A stretch of 64,000 nt of DNA from Dermatemys mawii (GCA_007922305.1 ML677329.1:2136271-2200270), one strand, 5' to 3'. Counted from the first letter of the stretch, positions 24,122-36,375 are shown. The notes: generated by a model not told the origin, from the sequence alone. Translations and numbers: made by a program.

Positions 24122-26710
24122 CTGGTACATTAATAGTACAGGAGACTGTTATACTTGATAATTTGTAGCGGGCCTTGAGGAGGGGCCTCCCCCTTTTTTC
24201 AAGGGAGGCATATTCCCTAGGAAACAATTGACACTTTGGGTCCCTTGGTGCATCCCAAAGTAAAAAAAGAAGTCTTTTCAGAAGTATTTGTAAGAGCCTC
24301 AGGACTACGTCCCCTCTAGGAAAGATGATGTAAGCAGTACCCAGAGCAACAATGAACTCCATGATAGACGGGAAGTCACCTTTCTGTTTGGATGCAGAAC
24401 TTTAACAAGGGGGTCACAGAAGCCATCAAGAGTAATGATGTAATTATTTAACAAGGGAAATAAACAAGGACTGCATGAGACTAATTTACAGAAGTTTCCA
24501 CCTTTTACATTTGGGGGTGTGTGTCCATTTTAAGCTTCAAATCCAGTGCAAATGACAGTCTGTCAGATTATGTAGGAATATTTTCAGATTAATTTGATTC
24601 ATGATGGCATAGATAGTGGTGGTGTTACAGCTACAGCAGTAAATTGATCTATTGGAATCATCGTATATAGGCTTATCTGAGTTTCTTGGTCAGTATATCT
24701 TTTCAAATAAGAATCCAAGATAGAGGCGTAGTCTTCAGCTGAGATCACTAGGATAATATACTGCTGTCTTTCATAGGAAGTATAGAAGCAGCCTGTAACC
24801 TCTTGTTTAGGTGGGCACGCTGCAGTATGCTGATCATAGTGGGGTAACCATTGCTCACTGTAAACAAAAATCTGAAATTTTCAGACCACTCAAAGCCTTA
24901 CATCACAGCTGTAGTTAATAATGTGTTAAAATGAATGTACCATATTTTGTGCCAAGATACTTCATTGGGTGCATCTTTCATAAATAAATAGGACTTGCCC
25001 TTCTCTTATAAACAGACTGAGAACAAGGCTTATGAGTTTCTTAAAATATGTAATCATGTACAGACGAGCTCTAACTTCCAATAAAAAAAATTCCAGTTTT
25101 ATTTTAAGCATATGGGCTGGTAGTTCTGTGGCTAAACTACCTAAAAAATTAGTTCCAGAACAGACACATTAATAAAGACACAAATAACTAAACAGTATAG
25201 TACAGTTAACAAAATTTTGGCAGCAAGGAGTGTGGGGAAAGACACAAACTCTTGATTTCATTTTTGACTTGTTCCTCATCTAAGAACTAGTCTAAAACAT
25301 AAGATGGAGGGAGTCTATGGCAAGAGTGTAAGAAGTCTGTGCCTCTGAAAGATACCAAAAAATGTTCAGAGATGTTGGCCCAGGGAGGTCAGGATGATGG
25401 AGACAAAACTGAGGCCCATATTCCCAATCAAATATGGGAACTGAATTACACAGGTCATATCAGCTTCTTGCTATCCACAGACTCTTGAAGGGGCTAACTG
25501 TTACTGACAGGCCTATCTTCTCGGTGTTTTTATCAAAAGAGAAAAAACACGAGGAAGACTTCTGAGCAGCACAGATCTTTGCTAAACCTTCCACTACTCA
25601 GAGTAAATTGATTCATGACAGTGTTCTGGTCATCATGTTTCTTTTAACTTGAGAACTTCTCTTTCCAGCTAGGGGGAAATATTAGTTTCTCAACATTTTA
25701 CTGATAATAAAGACTGCATTTAGATCCCATTGAACTCTTTTTAATAACTTTAAATAAGAGTAAGCTCAGAGAATTTCAAATAGGAATGGTTGTTGCATCA
25801 CTGTACATAGAAATACATTGAGAAGAACAGATTCTTGATATTGAGGTCACCATGCCATTCAGAATTATCTCTTTAATATGTCAGTGCTGAAGATCAACAT
25901 GCAGGGGTGCTCTCACAGAGGTGTCTTGGTGCTAAGGAAAGAGAATGTTCTGCCCACACTTTATTTAGAAATTGGACCCTAAACAAAGACAAAAACCAGT
26001 TAGACTGCCACTTTCTAGCAATTTCCTAAGTACTGAGGCCCAAATCCTCAAAGGTACTTAATGTTTCTCTGCTCTGCATTCGAACACTTTATTCTAAGCA
26101 CCTTGCTGTTGCCAATAGTCCTGCTTTCTTTCAGAGGCTTCCTTTATGCAAAACCAGAAAAACCTGTAGTTCATACACAGAACTAGGGGATGAATAGAAT
26201 TCTTGTGGGGGTGATTTGGGGTAGAATTAAAATATATCCGTGGTAACTTAGAAAACTTTGCCGTTCACCATCTTTTATCTTCATGGTCATGAAATAAGGA
26301 GCAACAACTCTGAAATGGAACTAGGTCAAGCCATAAAGTTTCTTCTTATATTGCAACTGCATAGAGTGTTTTAGTTAAAATACTGATGCTTGAGTAAGGG
26401 ACTTTTTAACAATACATGGAACAGCATTCTCCCTTTTTCCAAATGCGGTTGAACTGGAGGATGAAGCCATCTCTATTCAGACCTCAGAGAAATAAGATGA
26501 TCTAGAACTGATTGGTAAAATAAAATATCTCACAGCAATGTTGGCAAAATCCATTAAAGATTCCTACTGCAGATTTAGTAACATATATAACATATATGCA
26601 TATTTAGCAATAGATATAACATATAGGAGACAAAGGAAGCACTAAAGGAGGAAATAAGGGAAGTTTTAAATGGCTGAGAATGAGGGTGTTGGACATCCTG
26701 ATAGAAAACA
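24122..26710. other. Intergenic, nothing recognised
   Basis: No gene. A fragment resembling the TCCTCAAAGGTA mini-element lies near 26043-26062. Confidence 0.45.
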
Positions 26711-26890
26711 AGGAATACCTGTGGCACCTTAGAGACTAACCAGTTTATTTCCGTGTGTGCCATTCTATGCATCTGAGGAAGTGGGCTATAGCCCATGAAA
26801 GCTTATGCTGAAATAAACTGGTTAGTCTCTAAAGTGCCACAAGTATTCCTCGTTTTATTTACGGATACAGACTAACACGGTTGCTATTCT
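26711..26890. repeat. Turtle-type palindromic repeat with 41-bp arms
   Basis: Arms 26711-26751 and 26810-26850 are inverted copies with 2 mismatches in 41. The loop contains CATCTGAGGAAGTGGGCTAT and CATGAAAGCTTATGCT. A tail containing GGATACAGACTAACACGG follows to about 26890. I recognise this repeat as abundant in turtles; its class is unclear to me. Confidence 0.7.
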
Positions 26891-27994
26891 TAAACATCTT
26901 GATAGTTCCTCCTTCTCCTTAGAAAATTGGTTAGAGGGAGAAGAATACATAATCCTAGACAGAGTTATGGTGGAAACTCTAGAAATGAGAGAAGTGGCAG
27001 TGTTAGTGGGAAAAGATTTTATTCCAAATCATCTACTAAGTCTCAACTGCCTTGTGCCCAGTTAGAGGAGACACACTCCACCTTGACAAATGGCAAAACT
27101 CCCAGCCTGAATGGCTCCCTCACTCATTTCAAATCCCTTCCAATGACTCTTGTTCTTCCTCCCCCATTACTCTTCATTTTCCATTTTCATAAATCAAATT
27201 CTATTCCCTCAGTTTGGTTTTCCCCCATTCTAAATCATTCTTCCCACAATGGGGGAACGTAAGCCTTTTATCTCCAGAGTTGATGTTGTTTTTACAGATG
27301 AGGGGCACATGTGTCTTGTAAAGGAGAGTATATTTTGTTCATTCTTCTTTTCATTACTCTAAAACAAAATTTTAGCCAAAATATATGGATGCTGCTCATA
27401 TAAAGAAACACTTGACATTGACCCAACAGCAAAACAAAACAGACAGACAAAAAGCTCCAAATCATCTACTAAGAATCAATAAGACAAGTGGCAAACAGCA
27501 CTTCTCTATCATGTGCTATTTGCCACATCCCAGCTCCTGCTTCTCCTCTATATGTTTTCTGTATTGGCCCAATCTTTCAAATACTTTAGCGCCTGTTTTA
27601 ACTTTACTCCTTGACTTGGATGTGACTACTCATGTATAAAGTTATGCATGAATGTAAGTGTTTTCAGGATTGAGTCCTTAGATTATTCACTGTTTGGGGC
27701 AGGGACCGTGTCGTCATATTTGTCTGCAAAAGCCCATGCATACCAATGGTGCTATACATGTAGATAAAAATAATGGAATTAACTGTCCTGGAGTCATAGA
27801 AAGCCTCTTTCAGTACAAGGTTCTCAAGTCTGGTCTCCTCATTCCATTTCTGACTGTGGTTCACCATTCATTTTTGGCCTCCTGCCAGGATTTCCCAAAT
27901 GTCAGCTGTAAAGCTAGCATTAGTGAATATTTGAGGTTCTAAAAAGCACAGGATAGATTTGTATCTGTTGTGAAGTGATCTATAATACATTCAC
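26891..27994. other. Intergenic, nothing recognised
   Basis: A 111-codon frame (26927-27262) is low-complexity and lacks domains. Confidence 0.45.
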
Positions 27995-29330
27995 ATGAAC
28001 AATGCTATAGAAACAGAAAGTGGAAACAGAAATTCTTTGTGGAATTACAGACCAGTCATCTTAACTTCAGTACATGGAAAGACAGTGGAGCAGATAATTA
28101 AGCAATCAGTTTCCAAACAACTAGAAGATTATAACATGATAAATAAGTCAGCATGGATTTTGTCAGGAACAAATCAACCTAATAGCTTTTTTTGACAGGG
28201 TAACAAGCCTTATGGATGGGAAGAAGCAATAGATGTGGTATATCTTGACTTTAGTAAGGTTTTGATACTGTCTCACATGACCATCTCATAAACAAACAAT
28301 GGAAACAACCTAGGTGGAGCTACTATAAAGTGAGTGCACAACTGGTTGGAAGACAGTTCCCAAAGAGTAGTTATCAGTGGCTCACAGTCAAGCTGGAAGG
28401 GTTGAGGTCCTGCAGGGATCAGTTCTGGGCCTGGTTCTGCTCGATATCTTCATCAGTGATTTAGGTAAAGGCATAGAGAGTACTTATAAAGTTTGCAGAA
28501 AATACCAAGCTGGTAGGGGTTGCAAGTGCTTTGAATTCAAAATGATTTGGACAAACGGGAGAAATGGTTTGAAGTAAATAGGATGAAATTCAATAAGGAC
28601 AAATGCAAAGTACTCCACTTAGGAAGAAACAATCAATTGCACACATACAAAACTGGAAATGGCTGCCTAGGAAGGAGCACTATGGAAAGGGAGTTGGGGT
28701 CATAGTGGATCACAAGCTAAATGAGTCAACAGTGTAATACTCTTGCAAAAAAAGCAAATGTCATTCTGGGTTGTATTAAAAGGAGTGTTGTAAACAAGAC
28801 ACAATAATTAATTCTTCTGCTCTACTCTGCACTGATTCGACCTCAACTGGAGTTCTGGGTGGCACATTTCAGGAAGAATATGGACAAATTGGAGAAAGTC
28901 CAGAGAAGAGTAACAAAAATGATTAAAGGTTTAGAAAACATAACCTCTGAGAGGAGATTGAAAACATTGAGATTCTTTAGTCTGGAGAAGAGAAGACTGA
29001 GAGGGGACATAACAGTTTTTGAGTACATAAGATTGTTACAAGGAGGAGGGAGAAAAATTATTCTCCTTAATCTCTCACGATAGGACAAGAAGCAATGGGC
29101 TTAAACTGCAGCAACAGTAGTGTAGGTAGGACATTAGGAAAAACTTCATAACTGTCAGGGTGGTTAAGCATTGGAATGAATTGCCCTGGGAGGTTGTGGA
29201 ATTTTTAAGAGCAGGTTAGACAAACACCTGCCTGGGAAGGTCTAGATAATACTTAGTCCTGCCATGAGTGCAGGGGAGTGGACTAGATGACCTCTTGAAT
29301 CCCTTCCAGTCCTATGATTTTACGATTGAT
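27995..29330 (+). pseudogene. CR1 LINE ORF2 (reverse transcriptase) remnant with 3' end
   Basis: Readable CR1 RT blocks appear in order. NYRPVILTSV lies near 28060, a VLQGSVLGLVLLDIFISDLG block (the GVPQGSVLGPVLF motif) near 28410-28470, and the C-terminal KLEKVQRRVTKMIKGLE with FFSLEKRRLRGD at 28885-29015. The 3' UTR follows, including GACTAGATGACCTCTTGAATCCCTTCCAGTCC and a TATGATTTTACGATTGAT end typical of CR1. Frameshifts occur between blocks and I cannot read an intact YADD, so it is inactive. The 5' part of the element is missing, as usual for CR1. Confidence 0.85.
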
Positions 29331-32116
29331 TAACATAGTGCTGTTTGAAATCACATTAGGGAACAGTGAGCACCAACAGGGTCTACATGGACCAGTAAAT
29401 GTGCAATATAGTAGTGCACTTAAGAAATCTCAGCCCTGTAGAGCCCACTGTGTCAATAAGCCCTTAGATTTGCCCTGTTGGCCAGATTGTGTGCTACCCT
29501 ATCTGAGCCACGCAGACGTGAACTCTGCTGATTGGAATGAAGCCCACTGGTATGACCCATAAAGGAAATGAACAGTGCATCTGGGTGCACTTTCAGGTGG
29601 CATAGTATTTACTAAAGCTTCCCTTCCCTGGCAGAGGGTAGCAACGGTGCTACTACATTTCCTTTTGCTAGCAGGTGAATTTCCCACTGGGTATGTCTGT
29701 CATGATAGGTACAGGGCAAGCAAACTGCACTTCTCTGCATTCCTCTGGGTGAATCAGGCTCAGGGAATGAAGAAAATTACTGTGCAAACTGGAGGTTTGC
29801 AGCATTTTGTGGCAAGTCTCTGTGAAACGAATGTTACAATGCAGGTGTCATGCTGTAGTTAAAAAGCTGGCATGTGATCTGCCTCATGCCACGAAACGCC
29901 ACTCCCTCTACTACAAAATGTTGAATATGAGAACTTGGGGGTGTAATAATTCATGGGCTGCAGTGTTAAGGACAATGAAACCAAAGGAAAAAAAATTCAG
30001 AACTCCAGAGTGTGATTTCCCAGACATGTATCATGAATTTTAAGCCATGTGAGCAGACGGTGAGTTCCTCTCTGGAACAAGGTCTGAAGTAGGGCAGAAT
30101 AGAGAAGAGTGGCAGGAGGAAGCAACAGCCAGGATCTAGGATTCACATCCACGTAATATATAAATCCAATTCAACCACAGCAATATTTGGAATATCAGGC
30201 TAAAATTCTATCTTGGAGTTTTGGTGACTGCATTAACTTCTTTTAATCTTCATTTTCTAGATGTGGAACCAGAACCCCAAGGCAGAATCTGAAAACCCCA
30301 AAATTTATAGTTAAACCTTGTCTAGTTTGTCTTCTGCTTTTCTTGATCATAGATACAAATGTTGCCTAAACTCAGGGTAGCCTGTAGGTTCAGTAGATAA
30401 TTGTTTATTTTTTATTGATTTATTCTTGTATGCTTCTAATCAGACAGCTATGTCAAATCTGGTAAAGAAATGCAGTTATATACTGGTCAGCTGAAATAAG
30501 GCACACTGTGGAAGTAAACATATGGAAATAAATTCAGATACTAGCCCTGTCTGGCATAAATGCATATCTGCAAACCCCATCCACATCTCCAATACAGATC
30601 TGTAAAAATCAACCAGTAGCATTTGGTACAAGTTCTTCTGTCCTGGTCATACATAAGATCTGTTGAAATGTGGCACGTGGAGATTTGGATCTTCAAAGGA
30701 ATCAGGAAGAGCAACCTCTTCCTGCCAGAGAGCAATGTTGCTTTGAATCTTTGAGCACCATCAGCTCAATAGATCTTATTTAGAAACCTCTTCCTTATTT
30801 TTTTAAACTACTTTTTGAATTTAGCTGCTGCAGACCTGAGATTTCTTGTATTTCGCCTGTACAGGAAAATAGCTTGCTTTGTAATATTTGGGAGACAGTT
30901 CTTATTTCAAGCTGCCTTGTTCTGATTAGTTACCAAATACAGAACAGACTCTAGAACAGGCTCTGAAATCTGAATGTAAATAGCATACACTTTATCTGTG
31001 ACCAACTGTATCTGAGGTACAGTTACTGTTTCAGTGTGGTTAGATTACTGTTCGCTCACATGAACGGCTACCTGTTTCAGTCCTGAAGCAGGAGCTTGAC
31101 TGTTTGGACCTAGTTATCTCTTGCAATTCAAAAGCATGAAATCAGCACTAATAAAACTACACTTCCAAATATGTTGTGTTTTGTTTTTTTTTAAATAAAA
31201 AATGAAAAACAGTTTATTCACTATATGAATAACATACTCCAAAGCAATATGAAAAGCGGGATTCAGTCTAGGCGATGGCTCCAAATAGATGCAATCTTAG
31301 CTCTGACATCTTGATGGCTCCAAAATAAAAACAAGGCCCACTGGCATTGGGAGAGATGCAGGTTATGGATTCTCCCTGTAGCTTGTAGAAAGAAAGGAAA
31401 AGGAAAGTGTCATGGCCTGATTCTGTTGGTTCAGTGCCCTGCAGTGCGTTATGCTCAGTGAAGAGTGAGTATCTTACATATCTAATGGTTATCCGTTATA
31501 TTATATCCAATATAAAATGTGAAGAGAGTACACTTACTGAATCCTTTCTGCTCAGGGTGTCTATCAGGTAAAAGAGGGTAACCAAAGAAAATTATTACAG
31601 TTACACACCCATTGTTATGTCTTCATTCATACTGACTCAGTGCACTAATTGTATTTGTTCCATATTTACTGCCATGCTGTTCACACTTTGGAAGCAAGAC
31701 ATCCCAACCTGGCATTAGCCACACGGGTGAGCATGGGCAAGTGAATGAAGAAGTCTCTATGATGCTTTTTCAGGCTCTTTCTGTGAAAGAGAAACACAAA
31801 GATCACCCTACTGACATGTTCCACAGACAATATGAATTATGTGCATATGTCAATCAAGCCAATAGACATGTTAATTCTCTCTCTTAATCTATCTTAATCT
31901 GTTGCTTTCTGGACAAATATTTTCATAAGCATTTGCAAACAGCATTTTGTATGACAAACCATTTCTGACCTAGGATTTATGTTAATCACAGCAAGGTAGA
32001 TTATTTGGCACTGGTCATCTCTTTGTCTTTTGCTAAGTTCCTCACTGTTTGAAAGTCACATTAGCAGATGTATTTTCATGCGTTATACTGGTTCTCATCA
32101 TTTTTTGAACGGGCTA
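29331..32116. other. Intergenic, nothing firmly recognised
   Basis: Positions 29375-29560 have the look of a diverged interspersed repeat (GGGTCTACATGGACCAGTAA start). The frames at 29314-30043 lack domains. Confidence 0.4.
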
Positions 32117-32830
32117 ACATAAGAACATAAGAAAGCCCAAAAGTCCATCCAGCCCACTATCTTGTCTACCGACAGTGGCCAATACCACATGCCCCAGAGT
32201 GAGTGAAACTAACAGTAAAGATCAAGTGATTTCTCTCCTGCCATCCATCGTCCCCCTCTGACAAACAGAGGCTAGGGACACCATTCCTTACCCATTCTGG
32301 CTAATAGCTATTAATGGACTTAACCGCCATGAATTTATCCAGTTCTCTTTTAAACTCTGTTATAGTCCTAGCCTTCACAGCCTCCTCAAGCAAGGAGTCC
32401 CACAGGTTGACTGTGTGCAGTGTGAAGAAGAACTTCCTTTTATTTGTCTTAAAAATGCTGCCTATTAATTTCATTTGGTGGCCCCTAGTTCTTATATTAT
32501 GGGAACAAGTAAATAACTTTTCCTTACTCACTTTCCCCACACCACCTATCATATCCTCCCTCAGTCTTCTCTTTTCCAAGCTGAAAAGTCCTAGCCTCTT
32601 TAATCTCTCCTCATATGGGACCTGTTCCAAACCACTAATCATTTTAGTTGCCCTTCTCTGAACCTTTTCTAATTGCCAGTATATCTTTTTTGAGATGAGG
32701 AGACCACATCTGTACACAGTATTCAAGATGTGGGTGCACCATGGATTTATATAAGGTCAATAAGATATTCACTGTCTTATTTTCTATCCCCTTTTTAATG
32801 TCCTGGGACAACATGTGTGACCAACAGTCT
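32117..32830 (-). pseudogene. CR1-type LINE 3' fragment with RT C-terminus
   Basis: The minus-strand frame at 32301-32726 (141 codons) is the CR1-type ORF2 C-terminus, with LEKVQRRATKMISGLEQVPY and LGLFSLEKRRLREDMIGG, parallel to the copy at 28.9 kb. On the plus strand, ATAAGAACATAAGAAAGCCC at about 32119 is the reverse complement of the element's 3' UTR. This is one of the longest clean frames in the window, but it encodes only the last part of the RT and has no promoter. Confidence 0.8.
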
Positions 32831-33479
32831 ATAACAGGATGGCTGGCTATGCAATCAAGAGTATAAGGGGCATTTTAGGTGTCCGTGAGTTGCAGGGGTC
32901 TGTGTGTTTATTCTATCATAGTTGCAGTCATATGCTTTGCGCAATAGAAAGTTAAAGGTTTCTTATGACTTTTCTGGATATAGGTATGAGGGACATATGC
33001 TCTGAGAGGAACCAATTGTCCAATAGGAACATGATGAACTGGGTTGCTTGGTGACCTTTGCAATGTGAAATGTATGTAGATATTCAGATGTGACTAGTGG
33101 TATCTAATGTTGCAGTTGTGTATGAATTGGTTCACGCTGGCATGGAATATCATGTGCACTACCCTAATTTAATCCAAATTCAGCATGAGAGGATATGGAG
33201 CAGAGATGCACAAACACTCCTCTTTAGCCAAACAGTAGTCCCTTTTCATATTATACCAAGTTAGATGTGATTTATGGTTAATGTTAAGCTGTGCTTGGGG
33301 CATGGACGGATGTAGAGAGAGGCTGTTTTTCCACTGAAATGGAAATAAACTACCGTTTCCACCACGGACCTCAAGGGAGAATTTCACCTTACTCTGTATG
33401 AAGCAGTATCCACTATTGATGTACTACAAAATCTAGCAGGATACTGTTTATCTTGAGAGAGGCACAGGAATAATCTTGG
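32831..33479. other. Intergenic, nothing recognised
   Basis: AT-rich DNA without a recognisable element. Confidence 0.5.
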
Positions 33480-33625
33480 CTTTAATAGGGGCTTCCTCAG
33501 TGGCCTTAATCAAGACACTTAACTTCTGGCTGCTTTACTATTCCCAGCTGTAAAATGGAGATGCTCCCTTACCTTGAGGAGGGGTGTTGTGAATATTGTT
33601 TCATGTGGTCAGGTTATGCACTACA
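33480..33625 (+). mobile_element. MIR/CORE-SINE copy
   Basis: CAAGACACTTAACTTCTGGC, then CCCAGCTGTAAAATGGAGATG, then GGGTGTTGTGAATATT follow the MIR consensus order. Confidence 0.7.
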
Positions 33626-34739
33626 AACAATGTTTCTTGCAAATTTAGCTCTTCATTGCTACCAACCAGTGTCTGAACTAAGCCTAAGAAAGTATTCATT
33701 ATTCCTCTGTGTTGACTGAATCGTTTGTGTGATTTTGACCTATGCGGGGGCTGTAAACTCTTCACTATTTATAGTGAGTGACTGATCACCTAGAATTACA
33801 CAGGAATCTGCCTGGGATTCTAGAACTTTAAAGGGAAAAAAACAACAACTGAGAAATAGCAAATGGGTAACTATGAATAATACACTTCTGCTACACATTT
33901 TCAGACAAATAATTGTTTATGCTAGAATGGATTTGCAAATGTTTTCATGATAGCCGTCACTGTCTGAATATTCCTAGACAACAAATGATTCCACCAAAAT
34001 AAAACAACCCTCTCATGAACTTGCTGCTTTTGTTTGTGAAAATATTCACAAATCACTTTCTGTATTGTCTGACCAACTCTGCTAATCTATTTGAAACCAG
34101 ATTATGGAGTCCTTACTGAGTACAGTGAGCAGTTCCATTGTCTTTCCTGAGAATATTGCTGTATGTGCTCACCAGGGTGAATAAGGACTCTTCTGTCCGG
34201 CCCTTTAGTTTTAATCAGCAGCAACGCTCTCAACTACATTGTGATGAGGCTAAAATGGGAAACAAAACCCAACAGGTAAATGCAGTGTTAGCAGGAAAGA
34301 GATATAAAGAAAGAGAGCGCACAATAGCAGAACTAGCTACTAGGTCATGTGGTGATTCAGTATATGTTAATGCTGCTTTTCTAGTCATACAAACTGGGAG
34401 TAAGGTAGATTCATTAATGTGTGTGAAAGAGTGGAGAAGCAAGTTGGTAAACACAGGAAAAACAAAACAAAAATCCAATAGATGACGACACAAGCACAGA
34501 GTAAGGGAAGAAGTACAGAGCTCTCAAGTGATACAGAATTTGTGCAGGGTTCATGTGTCCCCCTTGAAAAAAAGAAGCATATTGAGTAGAGTCTGAGTGC
34601 ACACACTTTGCAAATGGCAACTAAATTGTACACACAATTGTACTTTTCATTCTTAAAAGGTGCCATGCATCCACTTTAGAAATGGTAACTGAATATTAAT
34701 ACTGTGAAATTCTACATATATTAATGGATTATATATCAT
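33626..34739. other. Intergenic, no gene recognised
   Basis: Opposed frames of 115 and 93 codons (34138-34666) are open on both strands without domains. Confidence 0.45.
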
Positions 34740-34835
34740 AACACCCTCTTATTTATCCCCTGTGAAAGTATGCAAGTATTGTCCCTCCTGTTTCACAGAC
34801 AGGGAAAGGGAGTGACTCAGAGAGCGGTGACTTGA
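34740..34835 (-). mobile_element. MIR/CORE-SINE fragment
   Basis: TATTGTCCCTCCTGTTTCAC, AGACAGGGAAAGGGAGTGAC and AGAGAGCGGTGACTTG are the reverse complement of the MIR core and downstream part. Confidence 0.6.
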
Positions 34836-34849
34836 TGGGGCATGGTATT

Positions 34850-35200
34850 AGAAAACCTGGCTTATGTTCCTGATTTGGCCACGGAGGGTATGTCTATATT
34901 GCAATAAAACACCTGCAGCTGGCCTGTGTCAGCTGCCTAGGGCTTGCTGGCCTCAGCTGTCTGGGGCTCCCTGGCTGGTCCCAGAGCCCCAGTTCCCTCC
35001 TGAGCAGCAACTCTACACTGCAGTTGTGTAGTCCTGCTAGCCTCAGTCAGCTGACATGGGCCAGCCTCTTGTGACTGATTTGAGTGTAGACCAACCTGAG
35101 TGGCCAGGGGACCATGAGCAAGTCAGGTTCTGTGCCTCAGTTTCCTCAGCTGTCACACAAGGATAATGATGCTTACCCAGCTTTATAGGTAGAGGTCAGT
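34850..35200 (+). mobile_element. MIR/CORE-SINE interrupted by a mini-element
   Basis: The MIR head (CCTGGCTTATGTTCCTGATT plus TGGCCAC) ends at about 34883. The MIR resumes at 35109 with GACCATGAGCAAGTCAGG, TCTGTGCCTCAGTTTCCTCA and AAGGATAATGATGCTTACCC. The intervening 34884-35100 is a separate insertion. Confidence 0.65.
34884..35100. mobile_element. hAT-like mini-element inserted in the MIR
   Basis: The ends GAGGGTATGTCTATATTGCA and GAGTGTAGACCAACCTGAG form an imperfect TIR. The 8 bases TGGCCACG (34876-34883) and TGGCCAGG (35101-35108) look like a target-site duplication with one mismatch. Eight bases fits hAT. The interior, rich in CAGCTGGCC and GCCCCAG motifs, matches a family I recognise from turtles. 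Confidence 0.65.
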
Positions 35201-35369
35201 GGAGGGGAAAATGTTAAGTGTGGAAAGTAGTGCTACTGCTGGGGGCTTCACAGGGAGTGTGGGGCAGAATCAGGGAGGGAGCCAAGCCCTGTCCTTAACC
35301 CACCCACCCTCCACCTCTCCAGGCGGATCATGCAGAGTTCTAAAGTCAGTCAGGACAAGCTGCTGCAAG
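35201..35369. other. Short transition into the CpG island
   Basis: GC content rises toward the COL25A1 promoter; no separate feature seen. Confidence 0.4.
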
Positions 35370-35584
35370 ATTCTTTCTGGTCGAGCTCCAGAGCCCCGCG
35401 GGGCAGGAGCCTGCAGCAGGGTCGGGTGCCCAATGCTGGCCCCGCGTGGAGCAGCCCTTACCCCCTCCCCCTCCTCCTCCTCCTCCTCCCCCCCACCCTC
35501 CGCGCAAGTGGTCTGTCCGATTCCCTTAGTCTAATGACCGATCGGGCGCAGCCAACCAGCTTTGGGTGAGCGGTCCGGGATTCT

Positions 35585-35659
35585 GCATAAATTATGCGAA
35601 GAGCCGAATCCCCGGCCTTCCCGCTGGGTGAGGGGCTTGGAGTAGGTGCATAAATTATG
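35585..35659. promoter_or_regulatory. Paired AT-rich palindromic motifs in the CpG island
   Basis: GCATAAATTATGC at 35585-35597 is a perfect inverted repeat around a central A. GCATAAATTATG recurs at 35648-35659, followed by TTAATGAG. Both lie about 0.7-0.8 kb before the COL25A1 start, in otherwise GC-rich DNA. The motifs resemble POU/homeodomain sites (GCATAATTAAT-like), and the gene is neuronal, but a role as binding sites is inference. Confidence 0.4.
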
Positions 35660-36207
35660 TTAATGAGGCTCGGGAGGTTCTGTCCGGGGCTCGGAGGCGG
35701 CGTGCCGCGGGATCTGTGGCCAGTGCGGAGGGGAGAGCGGGAGAGGGGAAGCCGCCGCCGCTCTGTGCTACTGACACACATACAGCGTGCGGGATACTCC
35801 GGGCTCGCACACGCACCGGCGGGGGGCCGGAGAGCCGCGGGGCTGCAGCCGCTTGCTGGGTTCCCTCCCTCGCCGTGCCGCGCTGCGGCTCTTGAACCGA
35901 GCCGCGTCTTAGGGGGCGAGCCAGGTGCAGGGGAGAAGGGGAAGCAACAAGTCCGCCCCCCCCCCTTACCGCCCCGTCTCCTCCCCCCACGCCCCTGAAA
36001 TCTCGCTGACAAGTGGCAGGCGCCACTCTTGGGATACTTCGCAAAGGTTTCTGTCCAGGCGGGCGAGGGGTCTGAAACACCCCCCCGCCCCGAAAACCTC
36101 CCCCACCCCGCTGCTTTGTTTTTGCCCGGTTATTTTTTTGGGGGGGTCTCTCTCTCTCCCGCTGGATGGCTGGTTTTTGATCCCCCCCCCCCCGGGGCGC
36201 CCTGGCA

Positions 36208-36243
36208 ATGAAGGCTCTGCTGCGTGCTCTCTCCTTGCATTGA
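36208..36243 (+). other. Possible upstream ORF in the COL25A1 leader (11 codons)
   Basis: ATG at 36208 opens an 11-codon frame ending in TGA at 36241-36243, 132 bases before the COL25A1 ATG. It would be present only if the mature leader includes this stretch. Removal up to the acceptor-like site at 36278 would delete it. It is a potential translation modulator only; I do not claim a functional peptide. Confidence 0.3.
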
Positions 36244-36375
36244 AAGCGTGGAGCCCGGCACTCGCTTTCTTTTTTCAGCTGTTTTTCTGCCTCCGTAAAC
36301 TAGTTGCCCCCACCCGGGGCGGGGGGAGGGCGAGGAGAAAAAAAACAACCTGCTGCCTCTGCAGGGCGGAAAAGC

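Larger units (their letters stand above)
35370..36375 (+). promoter_or_regulatory. COL25A1: COL25A1 CpG-island promoter and 5' leader
   Basis: This is the only strongly GC- and CpG-rich stretch in the window and it ends at the COL25A1 start codon, so it is the likely promoter plus 5' UTR. It holds a CTC-repeat tract (about 35461-35497), two copies of an AT-rich near-palindrome (listed separately), a C-run near 36182-36194 and several GC boxes. I see no convincing TATA box close to the start codon, so the transcription start cannot be placed. A strong acceptor-like pyrimidine tract with CAG ends at 36278; if used, the leader would be spliced. Open frames on both strands here are what GC-rich DNA produces by chance. 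Confidence 0.8.

Noticed and set aside
34138..34666. 115-codon plus-strand frame with opposed minus-strand frames
   Set aside because: Open on both strands, no recognisable domain, and no splice sites consistent with an exon.
1..35000. A second protein-coding gene upstream of COL25A1
   Set aside because: All recognisable protein-like stretches belong to LINEs or DNA transposons; no exon chain with splice sites was found.
36304..36375. Upstream extension of the COL25A1 exon 1 frame by 24 codons
   Set aside because: It starts at TTG, not ATG. The first in-frame ATG after the TAG at 36301-36303 is 36376, and the extension matches nothing in COL25A1.
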